Shown piece by piece: positions 32,048 through 40,859 of a stretch of 64,000 bases of DNA (its first letter is position 1; each line of letters starts with the position of its first letter). Position numbers and translations under genes: made by a program. The notes under the pieces are model-generated. The model was not told where the DNA came from, made no database searches, and saw only the letters and a program-made list of their open reading frames with translations. The DNA comes from an uncultured Phycisphaerales bacterium (GTDB lineage: Bacteria > Planctomycetota > Phycisphaerae > Phycisphaerales > UBA1924). The stretch is taken from assembly GCA_937995595.1 (NCBI GenBank), contig CALKJW010000028.1, positions 118,235 through 182,234 on the forward strand. The letters run 5' to 3'.

Positions 32048-34015
32048 TCATGGGCAACCGGAGAACCACTCCGAGAGGAAGGCGAAGATATCGGACACCG
32101 TCACCTGCCCCGAACGGTCAAAGTCCGCCACGCACCGCGCCAGCGCGCCGCTCGTGACCGTCGGCGGCGCGTGCCGCACCGCCACACGCACCGCGAAGTC
32201 CTCCTCCTGCGCGCCCGCGATCGGCAGCAGGCCCGTCGACAGCCAGTTGCGGTAGATCGTCGGCGTCCCGTCGAAGTTGCTCCGCGCAAAGCCGGGGTTG
32301 CCCGTGCGGTAGCACTCGTCCTCCGGGCACCGCGGCTCGCGGAACGCGAAGTACCCGTCGTTCGTTGGCGTCCCCCCGCCCGTCGCCAGCGCCGAGATCC
32401 AGTACGTCTTGCCCGCCTCGAACTGGAACCCGCTGAACTCCGTGAACCGGAAACAGAACAGCCGGAACGTCGTCCCGCCCGGCCCCGGCCGCGAAAACCC
32501 GAGGTCCACCCGGCTCGTGTCGTTGATCGTCCCCGTCACCGGGAACAGCCGGTTGTCCTGCGGCCGCGCGAAGTTCCCGACCGGGTCGCATTGGGTCTCG
32601 TAGATCTCCAACTGCGCCCGCGGCGGCACGCAGTTGGTCCACACGTACGCCTCGACCAGGCACGGGTACAGGTCCGTCTCGCACGGTGAGACCGTCACGT
32701 CGTCCGCCGCGCGGGCCTGCTGCGTCGTGATGCCGCCCGCGTTGATCGACCGCGCGCCCAGCGCGGTGATCGGCGGCGGCGTCCCGGTGAAGGTCCGGAA
32801 GTCCGCCGCGTCGTAGATGATCTTGCACCGCTCCCCGCGGATGCAGAAGTTCAGGTCCGTGCACCCGCCGCACCCCGCCGCCGGGTCAAAGCAGACGATC
32901 TGCCACGGGTTCGCCGGGTCGTTCTGCTTCACGTGCGGCACCGATCCCTTCACGTACGGCGGCGGCGTAACACCGTCCGCAGAGCCCGCGCTGCCCCAGT
33001 ACCAGATGTCGCTCCCGCCCTGCGACGTCACGCCCGTCGGGACAAACGAAACCCAGTACGCCTTGCCCCCGTCGAGGAACAGGTCCGCCGTCGGCGCCAC
33101 CACGCGGAACACCTTCGAGCCGCCCGGCAGCGTCGCCACCAGCCCGTCCCGCGGCAGGAACAGGTCGAACCCGCTCTCGTACCCCGGCACGAGCATCCCC
33201 GGCTGCCCCTCGCAGTCCTTGTACACGAAGACCTTGCCGATCGGCGCGTCGTAGTTGTACGCCGGCGCGGGGTTCTGCACGACAAACACCGCCTCCAGCC
33301 AGTCGATGCGGTGCACGTACGGCGGCTCGAGGTAGAAGTCGTCGGCCGCGAACACGCACACGCGGTTGGTCGGCGGCTGGCGCGTGCACGCGTCCTGCGA
33401 CGGGATGCTCGTCCGCTGGTCGTACGCGCCGTTGTCCCACACGCAGCACTCGCCCGAATCCTCGAACAGCACGCCGATCGTGCCGCTCGTCCACGTGCCG
33501 TCGGCGTTGGCCAGGTCGTCCACCGCCTCGAAAAACTCGATGAACAGCCGACCGTCGTGCAGCGTGATCTCGCCGCCGGGCGCCACCTTCGTCGGCGGGT
33601 CGTTGATCACAGACGGCGACGACGCCGGCGCGTAGTTGACCGTGATCTGCGCCCCCGCGCTGTTCCGCATCCGGAATCCCATCCCCGGGTTCGCCGGCCC
33701 GCCGAAAAAGCTGAACGTCGCGCCGGCCGAGTGCCCCCACACCTTCGTACCGGGTGCGAACAGCAGGCTCACCACCGCGTTGCCCGCGTTCCCCGGCACC
33801 CCCACGCTGTTGATCCCGGTCACGTCCACGACGCGAGCCGGAAACGTCCGCGGCCCCGCGCTCCCGCCGCCCGCGTGCCCCGCGTCCGCATAGACCGCCC
33901 CCGCGTGGTCGAACGTCCGGCACTGCACCGGCGCATCGGGCTCCACCACCTGCCCCATCGCCGCGGCGGTCGCCAGCCCAGCCAGCAGCACCACGATCAG
34001 ACGTTCCGCACACAT
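32048..34015 (-). CDS. Large secreted protein with EF-hand/dockerin-like C-terminal tag
   Basis: 655 residues. Signal peptide at 1-21 (LIVVLLAGLATAAAMGQ). Beta-rich domains carry many paired cysteines and repeated phrases such as WDNGAYD, FAADDFYLEPPYVHRIDW, GKVFVYKDCEGQPG and AYWVSF. The last 28 residues read CVADFDRSGQVTVSDIFAFL then SEWFSGCP: a single EF-hand-like loop (D-x-D-x-S...D) bracketed by two Cys. Paralogous to the next minus-strand gene. A strong ribosome site (GAAGGGAGGAG) precedes ATG 34015. Extracellular, function unknown. Confidence 0.75.
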   Translation of the reverse strand: MCAERLIVVLLAGLATAAAMGQVVEPDAPVQCRTFDHAGAVYADAGHAGGGSAGPRTFPARVVDVTGINSVGVPGNAGNAVVSLLFAPGTKVWGHSAGATFSFFGGPANPGMGFRMRNSAGAQITVNYAPASSPSVINDPPTKVAPGGEITLHDGRLFIEFFEAVDDLANADGTWTSGTIGVLFEDSGECCVWDNGAYDQRTSIPSQDACTRQPPTNRVCVFAADDFYLEPPYVHRIDWLEAVFVVQNPAPAYNYDAPIGKVFVYKDCEGQPGMLVPGYESGFDLFLPRDGLVATLPGGSKVFRVVAPTADLFLDGGKAYWVSFVPTGVTSQGGSDIWYWGSAGSADGVTPPPYVKGSVPHVKQNDPANPWQIVCFDPAAGCGGCTDLNFCIRGERCKIIYDAADFRTFTGTPPPITALGARSINAGGITTQQARAADDVTVSPCETDLYPCLVEAYVWTNCVPPRAQLEIYETQCDPVGNFARPQDNRLFPVTGTINDTSRVDLGFSRPGPGGTTFRLFCFRFTEFSGFQFEAGKTYWISALATGGGTPTNDGYFAFREPRCPEDECYRTGNPGFARSNFDGTPTIYRNWLSTGLLPIAGAQEEDFAVRVAVRHAPPTVTSGALARCVADFDRSGQVTVSDIFAFLSEWFSGCP

Positions 34016-34429
34016 GCTCGACTCCTCCCTTCAACAGCCACGTCCGGCCGGCGTTCCCCGCCACGTTGTCGTGCCGCGCTCTCGACACGCGCACCCCGGC
34101 CTCGGGAAGACGCGCAACGTAGCAGAAACAGGGGAGTGATAGCCATTCCCCGATCAGGGGATTTTGCATGGAAACTTATGTTGCCGTGTTCGGCCCCGCG
34201 CGATCCCACGATCACCCGCGCTCGAGGAATGTTCACCATATCAGGGGATACACGATGGCCGGATTGCGATGATTTCTACCGCCCATTCTGGTTACACTTG
34301 ACCGATCGAATGCCTATTCAGGTGTAGACATAAACATGTACAGCCTGTTCAGGTGGTGTCGCTCGCTGGCATGGATGGTCGATTGCGGGGGAATCAGGAC
34401 GGACGCCCATCTCCCTTCCCGGCAAGCAG
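34016..34429. other. AT-richer intergenic region upstream of the secreted protein gene
   Basis: 414 bp between two same-strand paralogues, clearly less GC-rich from about 34120 to 34350. It holds a small hairpin CCCC-GATCA-GGGG at about 34147-34159, a second TCAGGGGAT at 34241-34249, and the direct repeat TTCAGGTG at 34318-34325 and 34349-34356. It is probably the promoter region of 32048-34015. I see no convincing open frame or RNA gene. Confidence 0.4.
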
Positions 34430-36769
34430 TCAGGGACAGCCCGCGAACCACCGGCTCAGGAAGAAGAAGATGTCGGCAACGTTCACCGTCCCGTCGCCGT
34501 CGGCATCCGCCACGCACCGCGGCGGGTTGCCGATGCTCCCGCCCCCATCCCCCGCCGCGAGAGTGCCGGCGTCCTTCACCCCGATCAGAAACGACAGGTC
34601 CATCGGCACTTGCGCGAACTGCTCGAAGGGCGCCCACCCCGGCGAGTTCACCGCCTGCCCGCGCACCGCCGCCTGCGAGATCCGGATCGCGCACCCCGGC
34701 GGGTCATCGCAGCGCGGCGCGTTGCCCGCGAAGTACGCGCGCTGCAGAAAACTCCCGCTCCCCTGCACCGCCACCGACACCCAGTAGTTCCGGCCCGCCG
34801 GCAGGTGCCACCCGGGGTCCTCCACCAGCACGCGGTACGCCGGCAGCGCGGCCCCGCCGATCCACACGCTGTAGTTCAGCGGTACCGCGCGGGTGATCGC
34901 CCCGGCAAACAGCGGCGGCGAGACCGGCAGCACGCAGTCGTTGTCGAACACCTCCGCCGTCCCGCGCACCGGCACGCAGTTGGTGTACACCGTCGCCTCA
35001 ATATAACATACAAACACGCCGTCCCCCTCGGCGCACGGCGGAACTCGGAAGTTGTCCGCCGCCCGCGCGTCCGTGTTCGTCGACGAGACGATCGACGGCG
35101 CGCCCGGCGCGACCACCGCCCCCGTCGGCGGCTGCGGCGGCGGACCGACCGGCGGCCCGTTGTCGTGCAGCACCCGGCACGACTCGCCCATCACCACGAA
35201 CGCGAAGTCCGTGCAGTGGCACCCCGCCGTCTGCGCGTCCACCCACGCCGCGAACCCCGCCGCGGCCGACCGGAACGCGCCCGCGCGCCCGCGCACCGTC
35301 GGCGGGTTCGGCGGCGCGCCGCCCACCTCCGGACCGCTGCTCGTGCCCCAGTACCACGCGTCGATCCCCTGCAGGTTGCCCACGCCCACCGGGCTCACCC
35401 AGTACGACCGCCCGCCGCGCAGCCACAGCCCCGGAGTCGCCGCGCTCAGCCGCACGACCCGCAGGCCCTGGTACGTCTGGCCCGTGTCAACGCCCGTCGC
35501 CGCGAACGACGCCACCAGATCGCCCGGCAGGCCGTCGCAGTCGTCGTACACCTCGATCAGCCCCGTCAGCGCGACCGCGTCGGTGAACATCGTCGCGCCG
35601 ATCGAATCGACTCGGTGCACGCCCGGCGGCAGGTAGAAGTCGTCCGCCGTTCGCGCGTCGCCGTGCATCGGCGAGTTGCGCGAAGCCAGCCCGTCGCGCA
35701 GGTCGAACGGTCCGTTGTCCCACGCGCACGACCAGCCGCGCACCGACCCCGGCCCGCACAGCGGCGCAAGCCCCGCGAGCGTGCCCGCAGTCTCCAGCAC
35801 CGCCGCGGCACGCGGGTTCGTCGCCGCGCCGATCGAACGCGTCGCGCCGTAGTCGATCACCGCCGCGTGCCCGGTCAGGCTCAGCACCACCGCCCGCCCG
35901 CGCCCGTCGACGCTCGCCCCCGCCACGCTGAACCACGGCGCAAGCCCGCTCAGGTCCGCCTCGCTCTCCACCACCGGCGCAACCCCCGGCCGCGCGTCCA
36001 CCTGGTACACCCGCATCGCGCCGAACACCACCAGCCGCCCCGTGAACGGGTCGAGCATCACCGCCCGCGGGCGGTCCAGCCCCGTCAAGAGCCGCGTCGT
36101 CACCAGCGTCTCGGTGTTGATCGTCCCCAGCACCCCCGCGCTCTCGTGCACGTAGTACGCGCGCCCGTGCGCAAACGCCAGCGACGTCACCGTCGTGTCC
36201 GCGCCGCTCACCGCGCTCACCGTCCCGTTCGCCGCCGGGTTCAGCGGGATGCGCGCGACCCGCGTCGCGCCCGCCACCGTGCACACCGCCAGCGCGCGCT
36301 CGCCCGTCGGCTCCACCGCCACGCGCAGCGCCACCGGCGAACCCGCGCCCGGCGAGAGCGAGACCGCCGCGCCCGTGTCGGCGCGCACCTTGTACACCGC
36401 GTCCGGCGCGCCCGCGCCGCCCGCGACCAGCAGGTCCCCGTCGGGCGCGGCGCACAACCCCGCCGCGCCCACCGTCAGCGGCGAGGCCCCCACGTCGCCC
36501 GCGCCCGCGACGCTCAGCGTCGGCGTCGGCGCGGACGCAAACCGCAGCACCGCGCGCCGCAGCGTCGCCTGCCCCGCGGGCGCCCCGCTCCGCGTGTACA
36601 CGATCTCGCGCTCGAACGTCACCGTCTGCGCGACCGCCACGCGCGCGCACCACGCCCACGCCGCCGCGGCCACCAGCCACAGCAGCGCAGCGGCCGCGCG
36701 CGCCGCCGCGCCGGCGCGTTCCCGGCGCGCACGACGCGGCGGCGACCTTGTCCTGCCCGCACAGAGCAT
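34430..36769 (-). CDS. Large secreted protein: beta-propeller-like repeats plus EF-hand/dockerin-like tag
   Basis: 779 residues from ATG 36769. The N-terminus is a long Arg-rich, then hydrophobic export signal (RTRSPPRRARRERAG, then AAALLWLVAAAAWAW). Residues 60-350 contain propeller-like phrases (GDLLVAGGAGAPDAVYKV, RPRAVMLDPFTGRLVVFG). The rest parallels the downstream paralogue: CAWDNGPFDLRDG, ADDFYLPPGVHRVDSI, IEVYDDCDGLPGDLVASF, SYWVSPVG. The end is CVADADGDGTVNVADIFFFL then SRWFAGCP. The shared tag suggests a common fate outside the cell. An earlier ATG at 36907 would give a non-signal-like extension. Confidence 0.72.
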   Translation of the reverse strand: MLCAGRTRSPPRRARRERAGAAARAAAALLWLVAAAAWAWCARVAVAQTVTFEREIVYTRSGAPAGQATLRRAVLRFASAPTPTLSVAGAGDVGASPLTVGAAGLCAAPDGDLLVAGGAGAPDAVYKVRADTGAAVSLSPGAGSPVALRVAVEPTGERALAVCTVAGATRVARIPLNPAANGTVSAVSGADTTVTSLAFAHGRAYYVHESAGVLGTINTETLVTTRLLTGLDRPRAVMLDPFTGRLVVFGAMRVYQVDARPGVAPVVESEADLSGLAPWFSVAGASVDGRGRAVVLSLTGHAAVIDYGATRSIGAATNPRAAAVLETAGTLAGLAPLCGPGSVRGWSCAWDNGPFDLRDGLASRNSPMHGDARTADDFYLPPGVHRVDSIGATMFTDAVALTGLIEVYDDCDGLPGDLVASFAATGVDTGQTYQGLRVVRLSAATPGLWLRGGRSYWVSPVGVGNLQGIDAWYWGTSSGPEVGGAPPNPPTVRGRAGAFRSAAAGFAAWVDAQTAGCHCTDFAFVVMGESCRVLHDNGPPVGPPPQPPTGAVVAPGAPSIVSSTNTDARAADNFRVPPCAEGDGVFVCYIEATVYTNCVPVRGTAEVFDNDCVLPVSPPLFAGAITRAVPLNYSVWIGGAALPAYRVLVEDPGWHLPAGRNYWVSVAVQGSGSFLQRAYFAGNAPRCDDPPGCAIRISQAAVRGQAVNSPGWAPFEQFAQVPMDLSFLIGVKDAGTLAAGDGGGSIGNPPRCVADADGDGTVNVADIFFFLSRWFAGCP

Positions 36770-37041
36770 GCTGCCCCGTTCCGACGCGGCCGCGACACCA
36801 TCGCGGCGGCCAAGGCGTTCTCGGACCGAGCCGACGCGCCCGATCCCACGGCGCACCGGCACGCCGGCTCGCCTCCGCAAGTGGGCCACGGCTCTGCGCC
36901 GCCGCACACGCTCCCGGCAGGGGGCGCCCCCCGACCGCCGCGCGCCCGCCGCGCCGCCCGCACAGGTTCACCAAAGTGCCCCCGAGCATGGACCGATACC
37001 ACGCTGTTGCAGGTTGCTCCGTCGTTCCCTTTGGAGGCTCC

Positions 37042-37932
37042 ATGACCACGCAGCCCCTGACCAAGGACCAGGCCGTCGCCGCGGCGATCCGTGAGATCAG
37101 CCACATCGCGACGCTCCCCGAGATCACGCTCAAGATCATCGAACTGGTCGAGAGCCCCAACTCAACCGCCCAGGACCTGCACAAGGTCATCGCCAACGAC
37201 CCCGCGCTCTGCTCGCGCATCCTCAAGGTCGTCAACTCCGCCTTCTACGGCCTGCCCGGGCAGATCGGCTCCATCAACCGCGCCATCGTCCTGCTCGGAC
37301 TCAACGCCGTCAAGAACATCGCCATCGCCGCCAGCCTCGCCAAACTCTTCCGCGGCGGCTCGCTCACGCCCGACTTCTCCGCCAAGGACCTCTGGACCCA
37401 CTCCGTCGCGGTCGCCTCCGGCAGCAAGATGATCGCCGACCACATCAAGCTCGGACTCGCCGACGAGGCCTTCCTCGCAGGCCTCATCCACGACATCGGG
37501 ATGATCGTCGAGATCCAGTATGACCGTCAGAAGTTCATCGACGTGCTCGCCAAGGTCATGCCCGACGGCAAGGAAACCGCCCCCGCCTGCTCCATGCTCG
37601 AGGCCGAGGAGCAGGTCTTCGGCGCCAACCACCAGGACTTCGGCCACGGTCTGTGCGACAAGTGGAAGTTCCCGCGCTCCTTCGCCATGGTCACCGGCTT
37701 CCACCACCGCACGCAGGACCTCCCCGGCGAGGCGCGCACGCTGGTCTCCATCGTCGCCGCGGCCGACCGTCTCGCCGGCGCACTCCCCGGCGCCTTCCGC
37801 CTCGACGTCGCCGAGACCGCCGTCCCGCCCGAGATCCTCGCCGACCTCAAGATCACCGGTGAGGCGATGAACCAGATCGCCCAGAAACTCCCCGAGCAGA
37901 TCGAGACCGTCTCGGCCATGCTCGCGGGCTGA
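37042..37932 (+). CDS. HDOD domain protein
   Basis: 296 residues with TTGGAGG before ATG 37042. An HDOD (HD-related output) domain covers most of the protein: REISHIATLPEITLKIIELV, DPALCSRILKVVNSAFYGLPG, INRAIVLLGLNAVKNIAIA, then LAGLIHDIGMIVEIQYD. HDOD proteins act in signalling, often linked to chemotaxis or two-component systems, and usually lack phosphodiesterase activity although HD-like residues (HDIG) remain here. No receiver or kinase gene is adjacent. Confidence 0.9.
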   Translation: MTTQPLTKDQAVAAAIREISHIATLPEITLKIIELVESPNSTAQDLHKVIANDPALCSRILKVVNSAFYGLPGQIGSINRAIVLLGLNAVKNIAIAASLAKLFRGGSLTPDFSAKDLWTHSVAVASGSKMIADHIKLGLADEAFLAGLIHDIGMIVEIQYDRQKFIDVLAKVMPDGKETAPACSMLEAEEQVFGANHQDFGHGLCDKWKFPRSFAMVTGFHHRTQDLPGEARTLVSIVAAADRLAGALPGAFRLDVAETAVPPEILADLKITGEAMNQIAQKLPEQIETVSAMLAG

Positions 37933-37945
37933 TGGTCTGTTGGTG

Positions 37946-37966
37946 GCCCGGCACTCCGTGCCGGGC
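37946..37966. repeat. TCC-loop hairpin
   Basis: Perfect 9 bp stem GCCCGGCAC/GTGCCGGGC with loop TCC, 13 bp after the HDOD stop, preceded by GGTG as at 8757-8760. It has the same form as 8761-8781 but a different stem sequence. Confidence 0.5.
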
Positions 37967-38040
37967 GCTGGGCAATCGTCGCTCCACCCGCCGCGCAACA
38001 CGGACGCGCCGCGGGCTCACGACTCCGAGAGAAGGCACAC

Positions 38041-38064
38041 GCCCCCCGCAAGGACGCGGGGGGC
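38041..38064 (+). terminator. Rho-independent terminator between HDOD gene and truA
   Basis: Perfect 9 bp stem GCCCCCCGC/GCGGGGGGC, loop AAGGAC, followed on the plus strand by GTTGTGTTT. It lies 23 bp before the convergent end of truA and should serve the HDOD gene. Confidence 0.75.
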
Positions 38065-38086
38065 GTTGTGTTTCCGTGCGCCGACA

Positions 38087-39121
38087 TCAGCGATACCGGA
38101 TCCACTCCAGGCACAGCCCCTGCGCCGGAAGCGTCGGCCCCGCCAGCCGCCGGTCGCCCGTCCGCAGCGCCTCGCGCACGCGCTCCGGCCCGCACTTGCC
38201 CTTGCCCGCCTCGACCAGCGTCCCCGCGATGATCCGCACCATGTTCCACAGAAAGCCGTTCCCCCACACGCGGATCTCCAGCCGCTGCACCGCGCCCTCC
38301 GCCTCGCCGCTCCGCGCCCACTCCGCGCCCTCGCGCCCCGCCGCCTCGTCTCCCTCGTCCGCCCCGACCTCCACCACCTCGCACCCGTGGACCGTCCGCA
38401 CCGTCGTCAGCCGCCCGTGCCCCGTCGCGGCGAACGCGGCAAAGTCGTGCTCGCCCACGAACTCCGCCGCGCACGCGCGCATCGCGCCGACGTCCATCCT
38501 GTGCCACAGGTGCATCACCGTCCGTCGCGCCCACAGCGGCCGGTGGTCCGCGCACCACAGCGAGTACCTGTACCCCTTGGCCGCGGCGTCGCCGATCGGG
38601 TTGAACTCCTCGGGCACGATCTCGACCCGGCGCACCAGCACGTCGTCGGGCAGCCGCGCGTTCACCGCGCGCATCAGCGGCAGCGTGCCGCGCTCGGCCG
38701 GCCACCCGCGCCCGCGCCCGGATTCCAGCGTCGAAAACGCCGCGACCTGACCGCGCGCGTGCACGCCCGCGTCCGTCCGGCTCGCGCCCGTCACCACCAC
38801 CGGCTCGCGCACCACCAGCCGCACCGCGCGCTCGACCACCGACTGCACCGTGCGCAACTCGCGCCGCAATCGCGCACGCTCCCCCGCCCCCGGCGGGGGA
38901 GATGTCGGCGCAGCCGACAGAGGGGGCTCGATCAGCCCCGCCCCCGGCGGGGGAGATGTCGGGGCAGCGGCGGCATCCCCGCCCTCACCTTCCCATTCCC
39001 CGGGATCGCTGTCCTTGAACCCGTGCATGTGCGACGGCACCGCGTCGCTGTGCGGGAACTGCTTCTGCCACCCGCAGAACTCCGTCCCGTCGTACGCGAT
39101 GGTCAGTTTGTACCGCGGCAC
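38087..39121 (-). CDS. truA: tRNA pseudouridine synthase A with a repeat-derived insert
   Basis: 344 residues; usual length is about 245-270. Converts U38-40 of tRNA anticodon stems to pseudouridine. Core motifs are YKLTIAYDGTEFCGWQKQ at the start, then after a long insert LRTVQSVVERAVRLV and the catalytic-Asp motif GASRTDAGVHARGQVAAF. RVWGNGFLWNMVRIIAGTLVEAGKG is near the end. The insert, about residues 21-88 between WQKQ and LRTVQ, contains PTSPPPGAG twice, encoded by the direct DNA repeat at 38882-38968. Another acidic/Ser-rich insert lies around GADEGDEAAGREGAEWARSG. Catalytic residues are intact. Confidence 0.92.
   Translation of the reverse strand: MPRYKLTIAYDGTEFCGWQKQFPHSDAVPSHMHGFKDSDPGEWEGEGGDAAAAPTSPPPGAGLIEPPLSAAPTSPPPGAGERARLRRELRTVQSVVERAVRLVVREPVVVTGASRTDAGVHARGQVAAFSTLESGRGRGWPAERGTLPLMRAVNARLPDDVLVRRVEIVPEEFNPIGDAAAKGYRYSLWCADHRPLWARRTVMHLWHRMDVGAMRACAAEFVGEHDFAAFAATGHGRLTTVRTVHGCEVVEVGADEGDEAAGREGAEWARSGEAEGAVQRLEIRVWGNGFLWNMVRIIAGTLVEAGKGKCGPERVREALRTGDRRLAGPTLPAQGLCLEWIRYR
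38882..38968. repeat. Tandem repeat inside truA
   Basis: Two 33 bp copies (38882-38914 and 38936-38968) differing at one base and spaced by 54 bp, exactly 18 codons. Each contains CCCCGCCCCCGGCGGGGGAG then ATGTCGG; CCCCCGGCGGGGG is itself palindromic, and TCGGC-GCA-GCCGA follows copy 1. Because the period is a multiple of three, the truA frame is kept and PTSPPPGAG is translated twice. Confidence 0.8.
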
Positions 39122-39261
39122 GGGCGAACGTTAGCCGCGACCGCGGCCCGTCCACGCGCCCGCCACCAGCGACCGGAGCGGCGCTCCGAGAAACTGATGA
39201 GCCGGACGAGTGCTCAACGTTCGCCGTCAGCAGCGATGCGCACGCGATCGCCACGCCTTCC

Positions 39262-39468
39262 CCTCTCCCCGCGCCAGCGGGGAGAGGTGGCGAGGCCGGA
39301 GGCCGAGCCGGTGAGGGGCAGTTCTCGATCGACAATCCGCCCCTCACCTGTCGCTGCGCGACATCCTCTCCCTGTCCAGAGCGACGGGGAGAAGGGAACC
39401 ACACCGATCCGCCCCTCACCGCCCTCGCTCACGCTCGGGCACCTCTCCCCATCTGCGATGGGGAGAGG
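39262..39468. repeat. Cluster of REP-like hairpins
   Basis: The 424 bp gap between truA and the DUF1801 gene is mostly repeats. Hairpins: CCTCTCCCCGC/GCGGGGAGAGG at 39262-39287, TGAGGGGC/GCCCCTCA at 39312-39346, and CCTCTCCCCAT/ATGGGGAGAGG at 39442-39468. CTTCCCCTCTCCCCGCG occurs again at 39491-39507. At 39420-39440 GCCCTCGCTCACGCTCGGGC resembles one arm of the palindromic element at 2791-2820. No gene is evident here. Confidence 0.6.
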
Positions 39469-39545
39469 GGAAAAGAGGAACGCAACACAACTTCCCCTCT
39501 CCCCGCGCGAGTGCGGCCGTACGCACCGGGCCTAACCTGTCACGT

Positions 39546-39977
39546 ATGCCCCTTTCCCCTGCCATCACCTCCTACAACGCCGCGCTCCCCGCAACACACC
39601 GGGAGATCGCCGACGTCCTCGCCGCGGCGATCGAATCGCACCTTGCTAGACTGCCCAAGGCCGTGCGCGATACCGCCGAGTGCAGGGTCTGGCACCGCCA
39701 CCCCGTCTGGTTCCTCGATGGCAACCCGATCGTCGGGTACTCCCCCGTCGGCAAGGACGCCATCCGCCTGATGTTCTGGAGCGGGCAGTCGTTCGACGAG
39801 CCCGGCCTGCCCGCCGACCCACCCGGCACGAAGTTCAAGTCCGCCGGCGTCCGCTACACATCCGCGGCGGACATCTCTGCCAAGGACCTCAAGCGCTGGC
39901 TGAAGAAATCGGTGGAAATTCAGTGGGATTACAAGAACATCGTGAAGCGCAGGGGCAAGTTGGTGAGGTTGAGGTAG
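39546..39977 (+). CDS. DUF1801 domain protein
   Basis: 143 residues. Matches the DUF1801 (YdhG/YdeI-like) pattern: VWHRHPVWFLDGNPIVGYSP, RLMFWSGQSFDEPGL, and a C-terminal helix with DLKRWLKKSVEIQWDYKNI. The family has an SCP2-like or YdhG fold and no settled function. No operon partners. Confidence 0.78.
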   Translation: MPLSPAITSYNAALPATHREIADVLAAAIESHLARLPKAVRDTAECRVWHRHPVWFLDGNPIVGYSPVGKDAIRLMFWSGQSFDEPGLPADPPGTKFKSAGVRYTSAADISAKDLKRWLKKSVEIQWDYKNIVKRRGKLVRLR

Positions 39978-40030
39978 TCTCGGCGTCCCACAGTTGCCGT
40001 GTCGCCGGTGTGTGACGAGTCGAAGCAGAC

Positions 40031-40131
40031 TCACCGCCGAGGCGCGGAGAGCGCCGAAAGGGAACGAGCGTTCAGATTCCATGGACTGTTGGGTCCCCGC
40101 CTTCTTTGCGCACTCGGCGAACCTGCGGTGA
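40031..40131. repeat. ACCGC-type palindromic dispersed repeat, copy 4
   Basis: Left arm TCACCGCCGAGGCGCGGAGA; right arm GCGCACTCGGCGAACCTGCG followed by GTGA. Between the DUF1801 gene and the convergent DUF2585 gene. The central AGATTCCATGGACTG block differs from the other copies. Confidence 0.55.
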
Positions 40132-40175
40132 AACGCCCGCGCGATGGAGCAGCGACGGGCCAAAGGGCCCGCCAC

Positions 40176-40826
40176 TCAGCCGCCCGTGCCGCCGATGTGC
40201 CCCGGCGTCTGCCACTGCTTGATGGCCTCGACGGGCCAGAAGAGCATGAGCACGTTCAGCGTCAGGTTGTCGCGCATCCACCACAGCAGCACGATCTCCG
40301 TCAGCGCGAACAGTCCCATCGCCCACTTCCAGCCGATGGCCCGCGCGATCAGCACCCCCAGCCCGCACGCGATCACGTCGCCGACCGCGTTGGCCACGCT
40401 GTCGCCCATGTAGTCCAGCGACATCGTCACCGTGCGGTAGCGGTTGATGACGAACTCGGTGTTCTCGACGATCTCCCACGCCGCGGCGATGGCCAGCGCG
40501 ATCGGCAGCCGCCATCGCACGGCGGGTGCGCTGCGCGGGAACCACTTGGCCCAGAAGACGAACACGGTCCAGAAGATCAGGCCGTGCGAGACGTGGGTGA
40601 TGGTGTACGGGTCGGCCCAGTGCTGCGAGCAGTGCGGGGTCCAGACGTCGCTGATCCAGAACGCGCTGTCGCCCTCGTCGCACCACCACACGCGGCCCTG
40701 CCATCGCAGCATGAGCACCGTGACGGCGAGGATCGCCGCGACGGCGAACCACGGCGCGGCCCGCCCCGCGAGCGATTCGCGCCTGCGCGTGACGACCGAG
40801 CGGGGCAGCAGCGGCGTGCCGGACAT
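40176..40826 (-). CDS. DUF2585 family membrane protein
   Basis: 216 residues, about five membrane helices. Matches the DUF2585/UPF0314 pattern: WWCDEGDSAFWISDVWTPHC, SQHWADPYTITHVSHGLIFW, AAAWEIVENTEFVINRYR and SLDYMGDSVANAVGDVIACG. The conserved His, Glu, Asn and Asp residues in membrane helices suggest a catalytic or binding site, but no function is established. It lies 33 bp downstream of the sugar dehydrogenase gene on the same strand, possibly one transcript. Confidence 0.82.
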   Translation of the reverse strand: MSGTPLLPRSVVTRRRESLAGRAAPWFAVAAILAVTVLMLRWQGRVWWCDEGDSAFWISDVWTPHCSQHWADPYTITHVSHGLIFWTVFVFWAKWFPRSAPAVRWRLPIALAIAAAWEIVENTEFVINRYRTVTMSLDYMGDSVANAVGDVIACGLGVLIARAIGWKWAMGLFALTEIVLLWWMRDNLTLNVLMLFWPVEAIKQWQTPGHIGGTGG

Positions 40827-40859
40827 GCCATCCCCATCGGCCCGTGGGCCGCCGCGGCG

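Noticed and set aside
33997..34239. 80-codon minus-strand frame upstream of the secreted protein
   Set aside because: Overlaps the promoter and ribosome site of the real gene and has no supporting features.
34016..34429. Possible riboswitch in the AT-rich gap
   Set aside because: Only short hairpins are visible and no known aptamer consensus could be matched.
34610..37045. Open frame of about 811 codons antisense to the second secreted paralogue
   Set aside because: Extreme Arg/His/Pro content and no signal or domain pattern; sense strand has a signal peptide and paralogue.
38882..38968. CRISPR-like direct repeat in truA
   Set aside because: Only two units, no spacer-size regularity beyond one interval, inside a housekeeping gene, and no cas genes nearby.
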